From NCBI GenBank assembly GCA_964608025.1, contig CAZSLO010000007.1:1-64000 (forward strand): 64,000 bases of DNA, written 5' to 3'. The notes under the pieces were generated by a model. The model saw nothing but the letters and a program-made list of their open reading frames with translations. It did no database searches and had not been told where the DNA came from. Made by a program: the position numbers and the translations under genes. Position 1 is the first letter of the stretch. Each line of letters begins with the position of its first letter. Source of the stretch: CAZSLO01 sp964608025 (GTDB lineage: Bacteria > Chloroflexota > Dehalococcoidia > Lucifugimonadales > CAJWER01). Of this stretch, positions 36,459-45,137 are shown one piece after another.

Positions 36459-37442
36459 TCAAGTGTGGTGCATTTCGTAATGTGTCTTTAGGAGATCGAT
36501 CCCAAAGTCATGTTCAATGTCTCGCCACACGGAATGAATGTGGTTAGCCATATTCTGTATATTGTCATATTCTACAACGAATGTAGGCCCGTGCAATCTA
36601 TAGTAATGCGGCTGATCATGGTACTGTGAACCAGCCCAGGCAAAATGAATAGAACCAATACCACCTGCTTCTATTCTCGACATTGCATTAGCTGCCAAGT
36701 CAGAGGATTGCTTATCAACATAAAGCCTAATTAACCGAACTAGCAACTGGCGCTGATCCGAGGTCATCGAGTCGACGGGCAGGCCTAGCTTATTCTCAAG
36801 TTCAACTCTAGGGCTAGACCTTGTAATGATGTCAGAAGGGGTAACAGGATAGATAGTTGCCAGTTCCCGTTGATCCTTGTCTAGGCTTAATAGTAGTTTC
36901 CGACCCAAGTCTTCTTCGTCCTGTAAGATCCGTAAACCTTTCTCAGGACCGCTCTTGACTTCTGCAGGGTTTGCGCCGAAGAAAGAGGGAGTCGAGGTAA
37001 CATTATCTCCCCGGACAATTGTATAGTTGAGCGACAGGTGGTGTCCTTCAGTACGCCAACCCCATGGACCCTCTCCAGTGGGGTCTCCGAAGATTGCATG
37101 GTAGTACAAACCAGGATCTCGGTCGAAGCGAGTCGCGCCCTCAAGCTCCTCTACCCTACCTAAGATACTCTCATGGGCAATTATAGACCTGGCCTTTTTC
37201 AAACCGATTGAGCTCAGGCCTGTGGTCATCAAGGTGTCCGCGGCATCAAGTTGGGTGCTATTCAATTCTCCTCGCTTGATCCCACCCCGAACCTTCGGTA
37301 TATAGTGCCACTTGAGTCGCTCAGCCGATTCGAATTCAAAGGTAGCATTTTCGAGTAGTCTGGGAGACAGTGAAGGAAGGAATACTCGCGCCGCATCTTT
37401 CATTGCACGTGCTGTCAAGGATGCGGTCATTACTGTAGCCAT
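36459..37442 (-). CDS. DUF3500 family protein
   Basis: 327 residues matching DUF3500, a family of unknown function found in bacteria and fungi. Family-specific stretches are 'YYHAIFGDPTGEGPWGWR', 'EGHHLSLNYTIV', 'TPSFFGANPAEVKSGPEKG' and a C-terminal 'IHFAWAGSQYHDQPHYYRL' followed by 'FVVEYDN'. Several conserved His and Trp suggest a metal or ligand site. No signal peptide in this copy. ATG at 37442 has a good AGGAGG five bases upstream. Convergent with the TolB-like gene. Confidence 0.85.
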   Translation of the reverse strand: MATVMTASLTARAMKDAARVFLPSLSPRLLENATFEFESAERLKWHYIPKVRGGIKRGELNSTQLDAADTLMTTGLSSIGLKKARSIIAHESILGRVEELEGATRFDRDPGLYYHAIFGDPTGEGPWGWRTEGHHLSLNYTIVRGDNVTSTPSFFGANPAEVKSGPEKGLRILQDEEDLGRKLLLSLDKDQRELATIYPVTPSDIITRSSPRVELENKLGLPVDSMTSDQRQLLVRLIRLYVDKQSSDLAANAMSRIEAGGIGSIHFAWAGSQYHDQPHYYRLHGPTFVVEYDNIQNMANHIHSVWRDIEHDFGIDLLKTHYEMHHT

Positions 37443-37741
37443 TGCTATTCCTCCTACGCTACGATCCGGAACAAGATGAGTATAGCGCGAGCATCACACC
37501 ATGTCATGCATCCGTGGTGAGCTTGATATTTGATGACATTTTGGGAACAGCAATGGTATGCTCGAATCAACATTAATGGTGAAATGGTCATCCTGTTGGT
37601 CAGCAGCATGACAGATGGAATCATTTTGCCGTCTCGTTATATTACAGCGATGTCAAAAATTTTACTTCCCAAAAGAATATTCCTAACACTTAGCTGGTAA
37701 TACGCCGTGTCGAGCCAACAATTAATAAATAGGAGGGTAAT
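37443..37741. other. Intergenic region between divergent DUF3500 and MOSC genes
   Basis: 299 bases presumably carrying both promoters. I see no RNA gene, repeat or small coding sequence that I can support. Confidence 0.4.
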
Positions 37742-38185
37742 GTGATCGAAGAAGGTATTGGAACCATAGTATCGCTACAAATCAGCGTCACTCACAGGGT
37801 AGCCTCAAAGAAAATTGAAGAAGCAAAATTTATTGAAGGATATGGAATAGAGGGAGATAGACATGCATCCGCTAGGATAGAGCGACAAGGTTACCAAGTC
37901 TTGATTATGGACCAGGAAACACTAAACGAGTTCGAACTTGGTCCCGGAATCATTAAAGAACAGATCACTACATCAGGAATCGATGTCGGAGCAATGCAAC
38001 CGGGCCAACAACTCTCTATTGGCGACGAAGTGGTAATAAAGATTTCTCAAGATGCGGTACCGTGTTCACGGCTGGACGAAATTCTTGCGGGACTTCAAAA
38101 CAAGCTAGTAGGTAGACGTGGCAAACTTGCATCTATAGTGATAGGGGGCACCGTACGGGTTGGGGATCCCGCTCAACTTATATAG
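37742..38185 (+). CDS. MOSC-domain protein
   Basis: 147 residues of the MOSC fold, the C-terminal domain of molybdenum-cofactor sulfurases, which in stand-alone form (YiiM, MosC) handles sulfur or molybdopterin ligands. The conserved Cys is in 'AVPCSRLDEI'; 'EGYGIEGDRHA' near residue 37 is the other marker (G-x-x-G-D-x-H). GTG start with AGGAGGG six bases before. The genome encodes a Mo hydroxylase at 28.6 kb, so a role in Mo-cofactor maturation or detoxification of N-hydroxylated compounds is reasonable but unproven. Confidence 0.87.
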   Translation: MIEEGIGTIVSLQISVTHRVASKKIEEAKFIEGYGIEGDRHASARIERQGYQVLIMDQETLNEFELGPGIIKEQITTSGIDVGAMQPGQQLSIGDEVVIKISQDAVPCSRLDEILAGLQNKLVGRRGKLASIVIGGTVRVGDPAQLI

Positions 38186-38324
38186 CTAAATCCCTTTATT
38201 TATCATATTGAGACGAAATTCTAACAACTAAATCTACATTTAAGACAATCCCCCTAACAACAAGATATCAAACTAGGATAAATCGCAACTGATCCTCTAA
38301 AAGTCCTGACAGAAAGAAGTTACT

Positions 38325-39323
38325 TTGAAAAGACTCGTTATCACAGGCCCCAGGCAAGTAAGATTTGAAGACGTGCCTATACCCAAATGTCCACCCAACG
38401 GTGTTCTTGTTAAAGCGATGGCATCCGCTATCAGTACAGGAACCGAGATCAGGGTGTACAGATGGCTTCCTGTTGACGAAGAAGGAAAGATGTTGCACGC
38501 AGGAATGCCATTCCCTGATGGGCCAACAGAAAACGGCTACTCAATGGTAGGGGAAATCGTTGATACAGGAGCAGGTGTTTCTAAATTCTCTGTCGGGGAT
38601 CGAGTATTTCTCGGTGGTACCCACAAGCAATACGATATAGCACTCTCTGAGGATGTTATTAAGATCCCTGATAGTATCCCGACTGACCAAGCTGTATTGT
38701 TAAATCTGCTCGGTGTCGCTCATATCGCGCTTAGGACAGGCACCCCTAACCCAGGTGAGAATGTGGCAGTAGTCGGCCTGGGAGTTATTGGTCAATCGGT
38801 TTTGGCATGGTGCCGAGCATTCGGAATCCAAACTATTGGGATCGACCTGGACGGCTCAAGGCTTGAAATTGCTAAATCAATGGGAGCGCACGCCGCAATC
38901 AGCCCTACTGACAACAATTTCCAATCAAGCTTAGACGATGTTTTCGGGGGAAATGGCGCAGACCTGGTCATCGAGGCCGCATCTACCTGGAAAGCTATTC
39001 AAACTAGCATGGACATAGCTCGCAAGGATGGTAAGGTAGTTATTATCGCCCGACACACAGACCAACCCCACTACAACCTAGTCGGGCATCCTTATCTTTC
39101 AAAGCGCCTGACACTCAAAACCGCTTACGGATACGAAGAAAAAGGACAAAGATGGGACCGTGATCATTGTGTCCAACTCGCGATCGACATGTTGAGTCGA
39201 GGAGAGTTGACAATCGCCCCAATGATCACCCACCGTATATCATGGCAAGAGCTTCCTGAAATTTACAAGCGCCTGGATGAAGGTGACCCTGGAATCCTTG
39301 GTGTTATCGTGGACTGGACCTAG
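38325..39323 (+). CDS. Zinc-free medium-chain dehydrogenase/reductase
   Basis: 332 residues of the MDR superfamily. Residues ~1-130 form the GroES-like domain; the catalytic-zinc motif C-G-x-D is replaced by 'AISTGTE', and the structural zinc Cys group is missing, so this is a zinc-independent member, similar to the bacteriochlorophyllide dehydrogenase (BchC)-like group. Nucleotide-binding motif is 'VVGLGVIGQSV' near 150 followed by an acidic Asp ('GIDLDG'), which favours NAD over NADP. TTG start; upstream AGAAAGAAG is a weak ribosome site. It starts a run of plus-strand catabolic genes. Substrate unknown. Confidence 0.8.
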   Translation: MKRLVITGPRQVRFEDVPIPKCPPNGVLVKAMASAISTGTEIRVYRWLPVDEEGKMLHAGMPFPDGPTENGYSMVGEIVDTGAGVSKFSVGDRVFLGGTHKQYDIALSEDVIKIPDSIPTDQAVLLNLLGVAHIALRTGTPNPGENVAVVGLGVIGQSVLAWCRAFGIQTIGIDLDGSRLEIAKSMGAHAAISPTDNNFQSSLDDVFGGNGADLVIEAASTWKAIQTSMDIARKDGKVVIIARHTDQPHYNLVGHPYLSKRLTLKTAYGYEEKGQRWDRDHCVQLAIDMLSRGELTIAPMITHRISWQELPEIYKRLDEGDPGILGVIVDWT

Positions 39324-39424
39324 AGAACTATAGATGACTACTATCTAGCCAAGTCCTTGCTGGGATCAGGCATATAAGATTTCCCGATGACCGGTATTTT
39401 GAAGTTATATCCAGGAGAGTTTAA

Positions 39425-40477
39425 ATGGCAAATAGCAACATATCTGGACAAGTGCAAACCGTACTAGGTCCGGTAAGCCCAGAAAATCTCGGCCCGACGA
39501 CCACGCACGAACACCTACTTATAGATTTCACTTGTATGTTCGATCCTCCTAAAGAGGCGAGCGAGCGATTCAAGGCTTTCGCCCCAGTCACACTCGAAAA
39601 TCTAGGCTGGATACGATACAACCCGTTCCGTAATAAGGATAATTTGGAAGTTTTGGATCAAGATCTCGCTATCCATGAGATCCTACAATTCAAAGCACAA
39701 GGAGGTGGTACTGTTGTCGATGCGACTACTTTTGGGATCGGGCGGGATCCCAAGGCTCTCACACGTATCTCAAGATTGACAGGTGTCAACGTTGTGATGG
39801 GAGCCGGATTCTATGTGGATGCTGTCCACCCTGACGATATGGACGATATGACAGACACGGAGCTTGGAGACGAGATTATCACTCAACTCTCCACTGGCGT
39901 AGATAACACCGACATAAAGGCAGGCATCATCGGAGAACTTGGCTGCTCGTGGCCGCTTACAGAAAACGAACGTAAGGTTCTTGCTGGAGGAGCTCGCGCA
40001 CAGGTGTCCACTGGTGCGGCAATCTTGATTCACCCGGGCAGAAACATCCAGGCACCGTTTGAGATTATAGATGTATTGGCGGAATCGGGTGCGGATCCTG
40101 AGAAAATCATTATGGGCCACATTGACAGGACTGTCCTGGAAAAAGATGCACTCTTAAAGCTCGCCGAGCGAGGGACTTACTTGGAATACGACCTGTTTGG
40201 TATGGAAACTTCATACTATGCTCTTAGCGATATTGATTTGCCTAGCGACGCTCAACGTATAGGCTTCATCAAGCTATTAATTGAAGCTGGATTCGCCGAT
40301 CGCATAGTGTTGGCACATGACGTTTTCGCTAAGAGCAGGCTTACAAAATATGGCGGGCCTGGAATTGGACACATCCTGGAAAATATTGTTCCGCGCATGT
40401 TAGAGGCTGGTATATCGGAAAACGACATAAATAAAATGACTGTCCAAAATCCGGCACGCATACTGCCATTCTCATAG
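39425..40477 (+). CDS. Phosphotriesterase-like metal-dependent hydrolase
   Basis: 350 residues of the PTE family in the amidohydrolase superfamily. Metal ligands: His28/His30 in 'TTTHEHLL', Glu in 'GIIGELGCSWP' taking the place of the carboxylated Lys, His in 'LIHPGR', His in 'IMGHIDRT', and Asp in 'VLAHDVFAK'. A bridging Glu instead of Lys is seen in the PHP and some lactonase groups, so a lactonase or carboxyl-ester activity is more likely than organophosphate hydrolysis. Good AGGAG ten bases before ATG. It is followed after 15 bases by RidA genes, suggesting an operon for breakdown of an unknown compound. Confidence 0.88.
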   Translation: MANSNISGQVQTVLGPVSPENLGPTTTHEHLLIDFTCMFDPPKEASERFKAFAPVTLENLGWIRYNPFRNKDNLEVLDQDLAIHEILQFKAQGGGTVVDATTFGIGRDPKALTRISRLTGVNVVMGAGFYVDAVHPDDMDDMTDTELGDEIITQLSTGVDNTDIKAGIIGELGCSWPLTENERKVLAGGARAQVSTGAAILIHPGRNIQAPFEIIDVLAESGADPEKIIMGHIDRTVLEKDALLKLAERGTYLEYDLFGMETSYYALSDIDLPSDAQRIGFIKLLIEAGFADRIVLAHDVFAKSRLTKYGGPGIGHILENIVPRMLEAGISENDINKMTVQNPARILPFS

Positions 40478-40492
40478 CTAGAAAGAGGTATC

Positions 40493-40960
40493 ATGAAAAC
40501 TCCTGAAGACAAACTCAAGGATCTTGGAATTATCCTGCCCCAGGCTCAATCCCCAGTGGCAAACTATGTCTCAGCTGTCCAATCAGGGCAATTAATGTTC
40601 CTTGCCGGGGCTGGCCCAGCACCATTACCAGACGGGACCATGCCAAAGGGAAAACTCGGCCTAGACTTCACGGTCGAGGAAGGATATGAACACGCAAGAT
40701 CAGTCGGGCTAATTCAAATCACCAGGATGAAAGAAGAACTAGGTGATCTAAGTAGAGTAAAGCAAATCGTTAAACTACTAGCGATGGTCAACTGTATCCC
40801 AGACTTCAATCAACATCCCGCCGTGGTAAACGGCTGTTCGGATATTTTAGTCGAGGTTTTCGGAGAAGAAGGTCGTCACGCCAGGTCTGCCGTAGGAATG
40901 AGCAATTTACCGTTCAGCATACCAGTTGAAATAGAGATGATTATCGAAATTAGGGATTGA
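40493..40960 (+). CDS. RidA (YjgF/YER057c/UK114) family protein, copy 1
   Basis: 155 residues. RidA proteins hydrolyse reactive enamine/imine intermediates to ketones plus ammonia, or act as deaminases in catabolic pathways. Seen: 'NYVSAVQSGQLMFLAGAGP' (N-terminal motif) and the conserved Arg in 'GRHARSAVGMSNLPF' with 'VEIEMIIEI' at the end. It belongs to the longer subgroup (about 155 rather than 128 residues). AAGAGG before ATG. About half of its residues match the next gene, so a tandem duplication. Confidence 0.88.
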   Translation: MKTPEDKLKDLGIILPQAQSPVANYVSAVQSGQLMFLAGAGPAPLPDGTMPKGKLGLDFTVEEGYEHARSVGLIQITRMKEELGDLSRVKQIVKLLAMVNCIPDFNQHPAVVNGCSDILVEVFGEEGRHARSAVGMSNLPFSIPVEIEMIIEIRD

Positions 40961-41045
40961 GGCATAAGCGAGTCACTCTGGTTTTTCATCATAGGAATAC
41001 GAACCAGATAATTATTCAGCATATCAACAATAGGAGCAAAAGCAA

Positions 41046-41513
41046 TTGGGAACCATCGAAGAACGTATAGCAAATCTTGGGTACAACTTGCCTAATGCCT
41101 CAGCCCCAGTAGCCAACTACGTATCTACAGTTCGTGTCGAGACTGCAGGCCTAGTTTTCACTTCCGGCCATGTCCCACGCAATCCGGATGGCAGTTTCAT
41201 CACAGGGCGTCTGGGGAAGGATATGTCCACCGAAGCAGGTTACGAGGCCGCTAAAAATGTTGCGATTTCCATCCTAAGTTCCCTAAAAACAGAGATAGGT
41301 GACCTCGACCAGGTTGAAAGAGTGGTTAAGGTACTTTGCATGATCAATTCTACCCCGGAGTTCACCGACCACCCATCAGTGGCAAACGGAGCTTCCGATT
41401 TAATGGTAGAGATATTTGGAGACAAGGGACGACACGCTCGATCAGCAGTCGGCATGGCATCTCTCCCGGCGAACGTACCAGTTGAAATAGAGATGGTTAT
41501 CCAAGTTCGTTAA
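41046..41513 (+). CDS. RidA (YjgF/YER057c/UK114) family protein, copy 2
   Basis: 155 residues, same length and layout as copy 1: 'VANYVSTVRVETAGLVFTSG', 'GRHARSAVGMASLPANVPVE' and 'IEMVIQVR'. TTG start with AGGAG nine bases upstream. Both copies keep the Arg needed for imine hydrolysis. The pair may form hetero-trimers or serve two steps of the neighbouring catabolic pathway; this is inference. Confidence 0.88.
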   Translation: MGTIEERIANLGYNLPNASAPVANYVSTVRVETAGLVFTSGHVPRNPDGSFITGRLGKDMSTEAGYEAAKNVAISILSSLKTEIGDLDQVERVVKVLCMINSTPEFTDHPSVANGASDLMVEIFGDKGRHARSAVGMASLPANVPVEIEMVIQVR

Positions 41514-41535
41514 ATGCTCGAATCAGTGCATCAAC

Positions 41536-42531
41536 ATGTCGGATGAGATGAGAATAGGATTAATCGGCTGTGGCCGTCACGGGCTAGGCAATTTGGCGCC
41601 TGCCCTTGATTCTGTTCCAGATGCACGCATAGTTGCATGTGCAGACGATGACGAAATGGCGGCCAGGGATGGACAAGAAACGCTTGGGCTGAATCGACCA
41701 TACCTTGATTACCGCGAAATGTTAAATACCGAAGATCTAGACGCTGTCATAGTTGCTGTACCTCATTTCCTGCTCAAGGATATCTCAGTAGCTGTATTAG
41801 AGTCAGGGAAACATCTATTCGTAGAGAAGCCAATGGCTCTAAACCCAGTTGATGGTGAAATTATGGCGAAAACTGCCCGTGAATCCGGAGTTTCGTTGAT
41901 GGTTGGTTTCTGTCAACGCTATTCGGAAGGGCGTCTTAGAATGAAATCATTGATAGATAGCGGGGTTATCGGTGAGATTACTGCCGTAACAGCGGCAAAG
42001 GGCAATCCTCCTCTCACCGGATGGCTTGCAGATCCTATTAAGGGTGGCGGAGAATTACACTGGCTAGGTGTACACATCACAGATCAAGTTATTTGGATCA
42101 CAGGTTCACACCCTGAGCGCGTATATGGTGAAATCAGGTGGCACCCTACTACATCGGCCGATGAAACAACGATATTCACCATGCGTATGCAGTCCGGTGT
42201 AATAGCCAGCATAACTTGCTCCCAAAACGTGTCTGGAAGACTCGACTACGTTTCGGTCGAAGGTACGGCTGGCCGTATACGTTCAGACTGGCCATCAGAA
42301 GTAGTTGAGGTGGTCAGTGAAATCCTCCCGGAATACAAACATCCTACTACAATACGACCCATAGAACCGCTCTACAGCAGTATGTATCAACACGAGATGA
42401 ATGACTGGGTATCGGGGTTAAGGAACGGCAATCCACCCAAGATCACCTCTTCAGATGGAATCACAGTACTCAAAGTCATTGATGCCGTCTTTGAATCCAA
42501 CCAATCCGGAATCCCTATCGATATTTCCTAA
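41536..42531 (+). CDS. Gfo/Idh/MocA family oxidoreductase
   Basis: 331 residues. N-terminal Rossmann domain with 'IGLIGCGRHGLGNL', then 'LFVEKPMALNP' with the E-K-P motif carrying the catalytic Lys, and a C-terminal alpha/beta domain with 'GGGELHWLGVHITDQVIW' containing the usual G-G-x-x-x-D/H-x-G-x-H arrangement. These enzymes oxidise or reduce sugars, inositols and related alcohols with NAD(P). It follows the second RidA gene by 22 bases and likely shares its transcript. Substrate unknown. Confidence 0.9.
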   Translation: MSDEMRIGLIGCGRHGLGNLAPALDSVPDARIVACADDDEMAARDGQETLGLNRPYLDYREMLNTEDLDAVIVAVPHFLLKDISVAVLESGKHLFVEKPMALNPVDGEIMAKTARESGVSLMVGFCQRYSEGRLRMKSLIDSGVIGEITAVTAAKGNPPLTGWLADPIKGGGELHWLGVHITDQVIWITGSHPERVYGEIRWHPTTSADETTIFTMRMQSGVIASITCSQNVSGRLDYVSVEGTAGRIRSDWPSEVVEVVSEILPEYKHPTTIRPIEPLYSSMYQHEMNDWVSGLRNGNPPKITSSDGITVLKVIDAVFESNQSGIPIDIS

Positions 42532-42615
42532 CTCCATCAATCCTGTCCGAGGTATATTATTCTACGGACAAATAACCAATATCTGCTTGAGTAATTCTTC
42601 TCAAGGAGTCGCGTC

Positions 42616-43296
42616 ATGATAGGACAAATAGCCCTCGTTGGTGGTGATGAATTCAGGGCAGGCTGCCAGTCGATGGATAGAATAATTCTTCAATCAACTG
42701 GTACATATCGTCCAAAAGTTCTAATTTTACCAACCGCTGCTGCAGAGCAAAATCCATATAAAGCAGCCTCTAAGGGCAAATCCTACTTCAGCAACCTTGG
42801 TGCAGAAACTGGAGCCCTGTTGGTATTAGATAGAGAGAACGCTGGCGATCCCACATTTGTATCTCGGATTGGGGAGGCCGATCTAATCTACTTCACCGGG
42901 GGAGATCCAGAACTTTTGTTGAATGTTCTAACGGGTTCAAAGTTATTCGAAGCAGTAAAACATGCCGTAGAGGGTGGTTCGGTCCTAGCTGGATCTAGTG
43001 CCGGAGCAATGGTGTTGGGATCTTGGATGAATTACCAAGGATGGAAAAGCGGACTCGGACTACTTGAAAACATAGCTATACTCCCACACCACGAAAAAAG
43101 TGATCCAAGAAAAGTCTCAGCCCAACTTGAAGAGTCACTACCAAAAGGAGGTACAGCGCTTGGTATAGATGCAGGTGTTGCGTGCCTTGGAAGCAGCCAA
43201 GACTGGAAAGTTGTGGGTAATGGTTCCGTGATACTCTACGCCGATAGGACTTGGAATAGATACCACACAGGGGAGTCCATACCAATTACCACATAA
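42616..43296 (+). CDS. Peptidase S51-like (cyanophycinase/dipeptidase E) family protein
   Basis: 226 residues of the type-1 glutamine-amidotransferase-like fold used by S51 peptidases. The nucleophile elbow is 'AGSSAGAMVLG' with Ser in place of Cys; 'LIYFTGGDPELLL' and 'ILPHHEKSDP' with a His follow. S51 enzymes cut Asp-containing dipeptides or cyanophycin; other members of this fold deglycate or hydrolyse small amides. AAGGAG ten bases before ATG. It is in a row of small-molecule enzymes, so an amide of a catabolic intermediate may be its substrate. Confidence 0.83.
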   Translation: MIGQIALVGGDEFRAGCQSMDRIILQSTGTYRPKVLILPTAAAEQNPYKAASKGKSYFSNLGAETGALLVLDRENAGDPTFVSRIGEADLIYFTGGDPELLLNVLTGSKLFEAVKHAVEGGSVLAGSSAGAMVLGSWMNYQGWKSGLGLLENIAILPHHEKSDPRKVSAQLEESLPKGGTALGIDAGVACLGSSQDWKVVGNGSVILYADRTWNRYHTGESIPITT

Positions 43297-43318
43297 TTAC
43301 AAACCTAAGGAGTCCACA

Positions 43319-44173
43319 ATGATCTTGTTCAGTCCCCCCATACAGTTACCTGAGACAATTGACGATCATGCAGATTTTCTAGAAAAAGTAGAATCATTCC
43401 AAGCAAACACGATAAGTACATCTACCCCAGCAGAATGGACAGATCAAGACGCAGAAAACTCCCGTAAATTTCTAGATAGTAACGACATCCGTGTCGGCGA
43501 ATTCAGTACATTCCATTGGGGCTTTGATCATCAGGATGCCTCAGAGCGAAGTGCGGCCCTAGAACATTACAAACGCATGATAAGACATGGTGTGATCATG
43601 GGCGCACATTGTGTCGGTTTCTCAACTTACGGAGACCGGGGAATGCCAGGTATGTGGTCAGATTCCACATGGACACGTTGTTTGGATGCAATTACACGGA
43701 TAGCAGAAGAGGCTGAGAACGCCAAGATTGACATCGCTGCCCACCCACACGCCATGGCACCTCTTTGTTCAGTTGATAGATATGTAGAGATGTTAACCCA
43801 CGTGGATTCAGCCAGGCTAAAAGTCTTGATCGACATAGTGAACCTCACTTGGCCACAGAGGATCTTCAACACAACTGACCTGGTCAATGAGGTCTTTGAC
43901 AGCTTAGGTCATGCAATAGTTGCGTTACACGCCAAAGATGTCATTATTTCAGGTGGTAGTGGGGTAAGCGCCGCCAAAGGCATGGGGGTAATACATGTCG
44001 ACGAGGCGGTACCCGGTACCGGATTCATGGACTTCGAAACTATCCTGAACAGATTGGATATGCTAAAACAAGACATCACAATTAACGTAGAACACTTTGA
44101 TTATAACGACACCCGAGAAGGCCAATCCTATATTCAAGGGATAGCCGATAGATCCGGAATTACTTTTAAATAA
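43319..44173 (+). CDS. Sugar phosphate isomerase/epimerase family (TIM barrel) protein
   Basis: 284 residues of the xylose-isomerase-like TIM barrel family (IolE/IolI/Hyi/DTE type). Seen: 'AHPHAMAPLCS' with metal His, 'VLIDIVNLTWPQ' with the metal Asp, 'IVALHAKDV' (H-x-K-D motif) and 'VPGTGFMDFETIL' near the C-terminus followed by 'INVEHFD' with the last metal Glu. These enzymes isomerise or epimerise keto-sugars and inositol derivatives. It follows the S51 gene by 22 bases with AAGGAG before the ATG; likely same operon. Confidence 0.85.
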   Translation: MILFSPPIQLPETIDDHADFLEKVESFQANTISTSTPAEWTDQDAENSRKFLDSNDIRVGEFSTFHWGFDHQDASERSAALEHYKRMIRHGVIMGAHCVGFSTYGDRGMPGMWSDSTWTRCLDAITRIAEEAENAKIDIAAHPHAMAPLCSVDRYVEMLTHVDSARLKVLIDIVNLTWPQRIFNTTDLVNEVFDSLGHAIVALHAKDVIISGGSGVSAAKGMGVIHVDEAVPGTGFMDFETILNRLDMLKQDITINVEHFDYNDTREGQSYIQGIADRSGITFK

Positions 44174-44328
44174 ACACTGTATCCTAGGAATGACAATAGG
44201 ATCCTATCTACAAGATGCCTGGACTTATCATGAGATCTGGTTGCGTTTAGGACTAATCCAATCTCTACTGGGATATTTTTTACAGTCATCACACAAGAAA
44301 AGACGCATGGCCAGGGCATAATTGCCGA

Positions 44329-45099
44329 ATGAGACTTAATAACAAGATAGCTTTAATAACGGGAGCAGGGTCCGGAATTGGTAAAGCAACCGCTATTAGA
44401 TTTGCCACAGAAGGAGCTTCTGTGGCAGTCGTAGATTTATCTAAGACTGATGCACAAAAAACAGTTTCCAAGATTGAGAATTTGGGTGGAAAGGCAATCG
44501 CGATCTCAGGAGACGTTTCGATTGGTGTAGATGCTGAATCTATGGTCTCTAGTACTGTGGATGTTTTTAATCGTCTAGATATCTTGATAAACAGCGCAGG
44601 TGTTACCGCGCGTAACGCTCTCTCACCCGGGTCCAATCCCGAAGAGATCTGGGACAGGGTCTTGGAAGTTAACTTGAAAGGCACATATCTTATTTCATCG
44701 TACGCAGTAAAAAATATGCAAAAGGGCAATGGAGGTTCGATCGTAAATCTGTCGTCAATAATGGGATTAGTTGGTTACCCAGCAGGGATTGGTGGAGGGT
44801 TAAATCCATACCCTCCATCCAAGGGTGGAGTGATACAACTCACCAAGAATATGGCGATAGATTTTGCCAAGGACAACATCCGGGTAAACTGTCTCTGTCC
44901 TGGATTTGTAGAGACCGATCTGACTAAATCGCTTACCGAAGATCCTAAGATCCGGGAAAGCCTTGAGAACCGTCATCCAATCGGCAGGCTTGGCAAACCT
45001 GAAGAAATCGCTTCCGCTGCACTTTACCTCTCATCCGACGAGGCTTCATATATCACTGGGGTGTCTTTAGCGGTCGATGGTGGCTACACTGCTCAGTAA
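44329..45099 (+). CDS. Short-chain dehydrogenase/reductase
   Basis: 256 residues, classical SDR. Nucleotide loop 'TGAGSGIGKA', 'INSAGVT' (N-x-A-G), catalytic Ser in 'NLSSIMG', Tyr and Lys in 'YPPSKGG', and 'PGFVETDLT'. The closing 'YITGVSLAVDGGYTAQ' is typical of FabG-like and polyol dehydrogenases. There is no strong ribosome-binding sequence before the ATG. Convergent with the VLRF1 gene with 38 bases between. Substrate unknown; probably belongs with the sugar/polyol enzymes upstream. Confidence 0.92.
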   Translation: MRLNNKIALITGAGSGIGKATAIRFATEGASVAVVDLSKTDAQKTVSKIENLGGKAIAISGDVSIGVDAESMVSSTVDVFNRLDILINSAGVTARNALSPGSNPEEIWDRVLEVNLKGTYLISSYAVKNMQKGNGGSIVNLSSIMGLVGYPAGIGGGLNPYPPSKGGVIQLTKNMAIDFAKDNIRVNCLCPGFVETDLTKSLTEDPKIRESLENRHPIGRLGKPEEIASAALYLSSDEASYITGVSLAVDGGYTAQ

Positions 45100-45137
45100 C
45101 ATGTGAGAAATTAAGTTATACCTGACGTTTCCGAACC

